Positions 61,577-64,000 of a stretch of DNA of 64,000 nt are shown here, piece by piece; within the stretch, counting starts at the first letter, position 1; the number at the start of each line of letters is the position of its first letter. The notes beneath the pieces are model-generated. The model saw only the letters and a program-made list of their open reading frames with translations, did no database searches and was not told the origin of the DNA. Both the position numbers and the translations under genes were made by a program. Source of the stretch: Kordia jejudonensis (GTDB taxonomy: Bacteria; Bacteroidota; Bacteroidia; Flavobacteriales; Flavobacteriaceae); assembly GCF_001005315.1 (NCBI RefSeq), contig NZ_LBMG01000016.1, positions 59,706-123,705 on the forward strand, read 5' to 3'.

Positions 61577-62494
61577 TTGAACACAGAGAAGACATATTAT
61601 TTTTCAGTACTGAAACAAGAAATTGCGACTACTTTTTTGGGTTCGCATGCCGCTTCAAGTAATATTCGCGAGTGGAAAGGTGCTACAATTACAGATTTTC
61701 AAGAAGATTTGCGTACTAAAACTAAAGGAAGTATTAGTGAAAAATGGTTTTACACGTATATTAAAAATGATGCCGAAAAGTTGCCACGTGTAGACATGCT
61801 CAATTTGTTGAGTGTGTATGTTGGTTATGATAATTGGACTGATTTTGTACAAAAACACGCTGAAACTGAAACTGAAATCGAAATTGAAGCGAAAAAAACT
61901 AGAAAACCTTCTCGAAAGTTTGTTTGGCTGATCATATTTTTACCAATTATTATTCTTGTTTTTTATAGCTTATATCCAAAAGAAAACACCTTTTCATTTT
62001 GTTTTACAGATGCCGATCAGCGAGAAGCGATTACGAATATTTCCTTAGATATTGAGATTATTAGAACCAATGAATCGTCGTTATATTTTAAAACCGACAG
62101 TTTGGGTTGTTTCTCTTATACAACTCCCGAAAAAGAATTAAAATTCGTTGTGAAATCGCCCTATCATAAGACAGATACGATTGTGCGACATATCAATTCG
62201 AGCACACATAAAACGGTTCAAGTACAAACTGATGACTACGCATTAATGTTGTTGTATTATGCCAATGGAAACAAAGATGATTGGAAAAAACGACGCGATC
62301 AATTGAATGCGTTAATTTCGAACGATGTACAGATTTATCGTCTTTTTAAAGATAATATTGGTATTGAAATTTACACCAAAAAGGAATTTATCAACTTATT
62401 AACGATTCCGACTAGTAGTTTGAAAAAGCTGCAAATTCTTGATAAAGTATATGAGAATGATCAAATTGTGAAACTTAAATTTATGATTCAATGA
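61577..62494 (+). CDS. Membrane protein with N-terminal cytoplasmic domain, TTG start
   Basis: 305 residues, starting at TTG 61577. No in-frame ATG precedes it and the first ATG inside is residue 74. The N-terminal ~105 residues are cytoplasmic and helical (MLNLLSVYVGYDNWTDFVQKHA). One membrane helix follows (KFVWLIIFLPIIILVFYSLYP, about 114-134), then a periplasmic domain with Ig-like strands (VVKSPYHKTDTIVRHI...). This resembles the sensor or anti-sigma architecture of Bacteroidetes, but no known domain is certain. It overlaps the next gene by 4 bp (ATGA), so they are translated together. Confidence 0.65.
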   Translation: MNTEKTYYFSVLKQEIATTFLGSHAASSNIREWKGATITDFQEDLRTKTKGSISEKWFYTYIKNDAEKLPRVDMLNLLSVYVGYDNWTDFVQKHAETETEIEIEAKKTRKPSRKFVWLIIFLPIIILVFYSLYPKENTFSFCFTDADQREAITNISLDIEIIRTNESSLYFKTDSLGCFSYTTPEKELKFVVKSPYHKTDTIVRHINSSTHKTVQVQTDDYALMLLYYANGNKDDWKKRRDQLNALISNDVQIYRLFKDNIGIEIYTKKEFINLLTIPTSSLKKLQILDKVYENDQIVKLKFMIQ

Positions 62495-63039
62495 TGAGAA
62501 ATATTTTGTACATAGTAAGTTTCCTGTTGTGTTTTTCATGTGCGAATAATACAAAGTCTGAGAATGCAATTATGAAAGAAGAAGCAGTAGAAACTGAAAG
62601 TTTTAAAGCAGATGAAAGTAATGTATCTGATGATGCTGACGAAAAAACAGACACTAAAATACCAGAATTTGATTTTTCGTTGAAATTTCTAACTACTGAG
62701 ATTTCAGCAAAGTTGCAAGCAAATTACGAAGCTAAAATTTTAGCTGTTAAACATCCTGAGTTTGCAAAAGCAATTGCAGAACAATTGGCCGATTCAAAGA
62801 AGTTTCAATTCATGCTTTCGGATTCTATCCAAACAATTGAAATTAAAGATATTGATATTTCTAGTAAATTCTCCAAACGAAATGACAGTATTACAACGTT
62901 AGCAGTCGTTTATACATCAGTAATCAATTCGAAATACATGCAAAAAGATAGCGCATTGGTTGTAATGAAAAATACGATGGTTATTATTGACAATCAGGTA
63001 AAAAGAAATACAACGTTTACGTTTGAGCGTTTAGATTGA
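62491..63039 (+). CDS. Putative lipoprotein
   Basis: 182 residues. The signal MMRNILYIVSFLLCFSC ends in a lipobox (LCFSC). The first 50 residues after it are acidic and unstructured (EEAVETESFKADESNVSDDADEK). The C-terminal domain (FSLKFLTTEISAKLQANYE... to the end) is alpha/beta and unrecognised. It overlaps the upstream membrane gene by 4 bp, so the two are coupled and probably function together in the envelope. Confidence 0.65.
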   Translation: MMRNILYIVSFLLCFSCANNTKSENAIMKEEAVETESFKADESNVSDDADEKTDTKIPEFDFSLKFLTTEISAKLQANYEAKILAVKHPEFAKAIAEQLADSKKFQFMLSDSIQTIEIKDIDISSKFSKRNDSITTLAVVYTSVINSKYMQKDSALVVMKNTMVIIDNQVKRNTTFTFERLD

Positions 63040-63213
63040 TAAAATGTTGAATTGTTGAGTGTATCACAATTTAATTTATACGGAAACAATTTTTGATCGT
63101 TGTGAGCGTTCTTCAAATAACTAAAAATTACGCATTTACATCTAAAATGTATATTATTTTTTTTCTAGTGCTAATTTTTTCCATAATTTAACAAAAAATA
63201 AAAAGTATCACTT

Positions 63214-63945
63214 ATGAAAAAAGTATTGCTGTTCTTAATGCTTTGTGTTGCATTTCCCTCCTTTGCGCAAACTGAGTTATCGGATGATGACGCCGAATCG
63301 AAATTATTGGTCGACAATGACCGATTGATCGTCTTAGATTTTTATGCCACTTGGTGCGGACCATGTAAACGTATGGATCCAATTATGAAACAATTGGACA
63401 AAAAGTATAAGGATCGTGTAGATTTTTATAAAATTGATGTTGATAAAAGTCAAGTAGATGATGCTTTGGGAATTTCGGCAATGCCAACTTATTTGTTCAT
63501 TTACAACAGTTCTAACTTAGAGCAGATTGAAGGTGCCATGAGTAAAACTAAAATGGAAAACTTAATAAAGAAATACATGGGCGGCGATGATAGCACGACC
63601 GTTTCTACGAACGCTTCTGATGATTTTGATGTAAATGATTTTAGTCAAACTAATATTGATAAAATTTGGAATGATTCTTCTAAATTAAATTCATTGGCAT
63701 GGAACGCTTATAAAAACCATAATGATGTCAAAATATTATTAAAAGCGATCAAAGCTGTAGAACGTTCTATTGAGTTGGAAGCAACCTATTATAATGTGGA
63801 TACACATGCTGCATTGTTGTACAAAACAGGAAATTATGCCAAAGCGTTAAAAACGGCTAAAAAAGCAATTGATATTGCAAAAGATGAAGGATTAAGTTAC
63901 GGATCTACTACAGAATTGATTGAGAAGATTATTGAGGAAATGTAG
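63214..63945 (+). CDS. Periplasmic thioredoxin-like protein with C-terminal TPR-like helices
   Basis: 243 residues. The signal peptide starts MKKVLLFLMLCVAFPSFAQ. A thioredoxin domain follows with VLDFYATWCGPCKRMDPIMKQL (active-site CGPC at Cys48 and Cys51), then cis-Pro in GISAMPTYLFIY. It would act as a periplasmic thiol-disulfide oxidoreductase. The C-terminal ~90 residues (about 150-243) are helical with a TPR-like pattern (AALLYKTGNYAKALKTAKKAIDIAKD). No partner gene is visible in the window. Confidence 0.88.
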   Translation: MKKVLLFLMLCVAFPSFAQTELSDDDAESKLLVDNDRLIVLDFYATWCGPCKRMDPIMKQLDKKYKDRVDFYKIDVDKSQVDDALGISAMPTYLFIYNSSNLEQIEGAMSKTKMENLIKKYMGGDDSTTVSTNASDDFDVNDFSQTNIDKIWNDSSKLNSLAWNAYKNHNDVKILLKAIKAVERSIELEATYYNVDTHAALLYKTGNYAKALKTAKKAIDIAKDEGLSYGSTTELIEKIIEEM

Positions 63946-64000
63946 GTTGCTTTAGAAAAGATGTTAGAACGCTCCTATGTTTGTAAAAGTATAAATTTTA

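Overview
The window reads as chromosome of a marine-type Bacteroidetes bacterium, most likely family Flavobacteriaceae. The evidence is a very AT-rich composition, signal peptides that end in ...AQ, C-terminal type IX secretion (T9SS) sorting domains, several TAnnTTTG promoter elements (the Bacteroidetes sigma-A -7 consensus), almost no Shine-Dalgarno sequences, and flavobacterial families such as a GbsR/MarR regulator, an Hpt-Adk fusion, a short Obg and a PafA-like phosphatase. A Kordia-like organism would fit, but the genus is a guess. No rRNA, tRNA, CRISPR array, integrase or transposase was seen.

Layout. 1-6.1 kb: the 3' part of a clan-A glycoside hydrolase, three small uncharacterised genes, a secreted beta-propeller-like protein and a cyclase/kynurenine-formamidase-like enzyme. 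6.1-13.4 kb: a TPR protein and a divergent 2030-residue alpha-2-macroglobulin with an intact CAEQ thioester motif; a perfect 19-bp inverted repeat lies between them. 13.4-20.6 kb: an accessory stretch of secreted or lipoprotein orphans, a peptidase E, a pair of tandem paralogs and two arrays of one long-period non-coding repeat family (about 150-183 bp units). 20.8-25.9 kb: housekeeping genes: obg, an hpt-adk fusion, purK-purE, an SDR and a short hibernation factor. 26-30 kb: two T9SS cargo proteins, the smaller a copy of the C-terminal part of the larger. 30-33.7 kb: an M3 metallopeptidase and a lipoprotein.

33.7-40.1 kb is the most interesting block. A GbsR/MarR-type regulator precedes nine co-directional genes: a small membrane protein, a UbiE/tocopherol-type methyltransferase, two paralogous small membrane proteins, a membrane-SRPBCC fusion, a TIGR01777 SDR, a DUF2071 protein, a secreted protein and a second SRPBCC protein. 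Matching inverted-repeat operators lie in front of the regulator and in front of the first structural gene. The enzyme content suggests handling of a small hydrophobic molecule or membrane lipid, but the substrate is unknown.

40.5-51 kb: an ECF sigma factor with a small degenerate anti-sigma-like partner, a UbiA-like membrane protein, gcvP, a KAS III enzyme, proC, mscL, a Wzx-type flippase and a divergent methyltransferase/GT2 pair. 51-64 kb: an orphan LytTR regulator, a PafA-like phosphatase, mlaE-mlaF, a DUF389 protein, a mannose-1-phosphate guanylyltransferase, a SprT-like protein, a nicotinamidase, a DUF4349 lipoprotein, a membrane/lipoprotein pair and a secreted thioredoxin-TPR protein.
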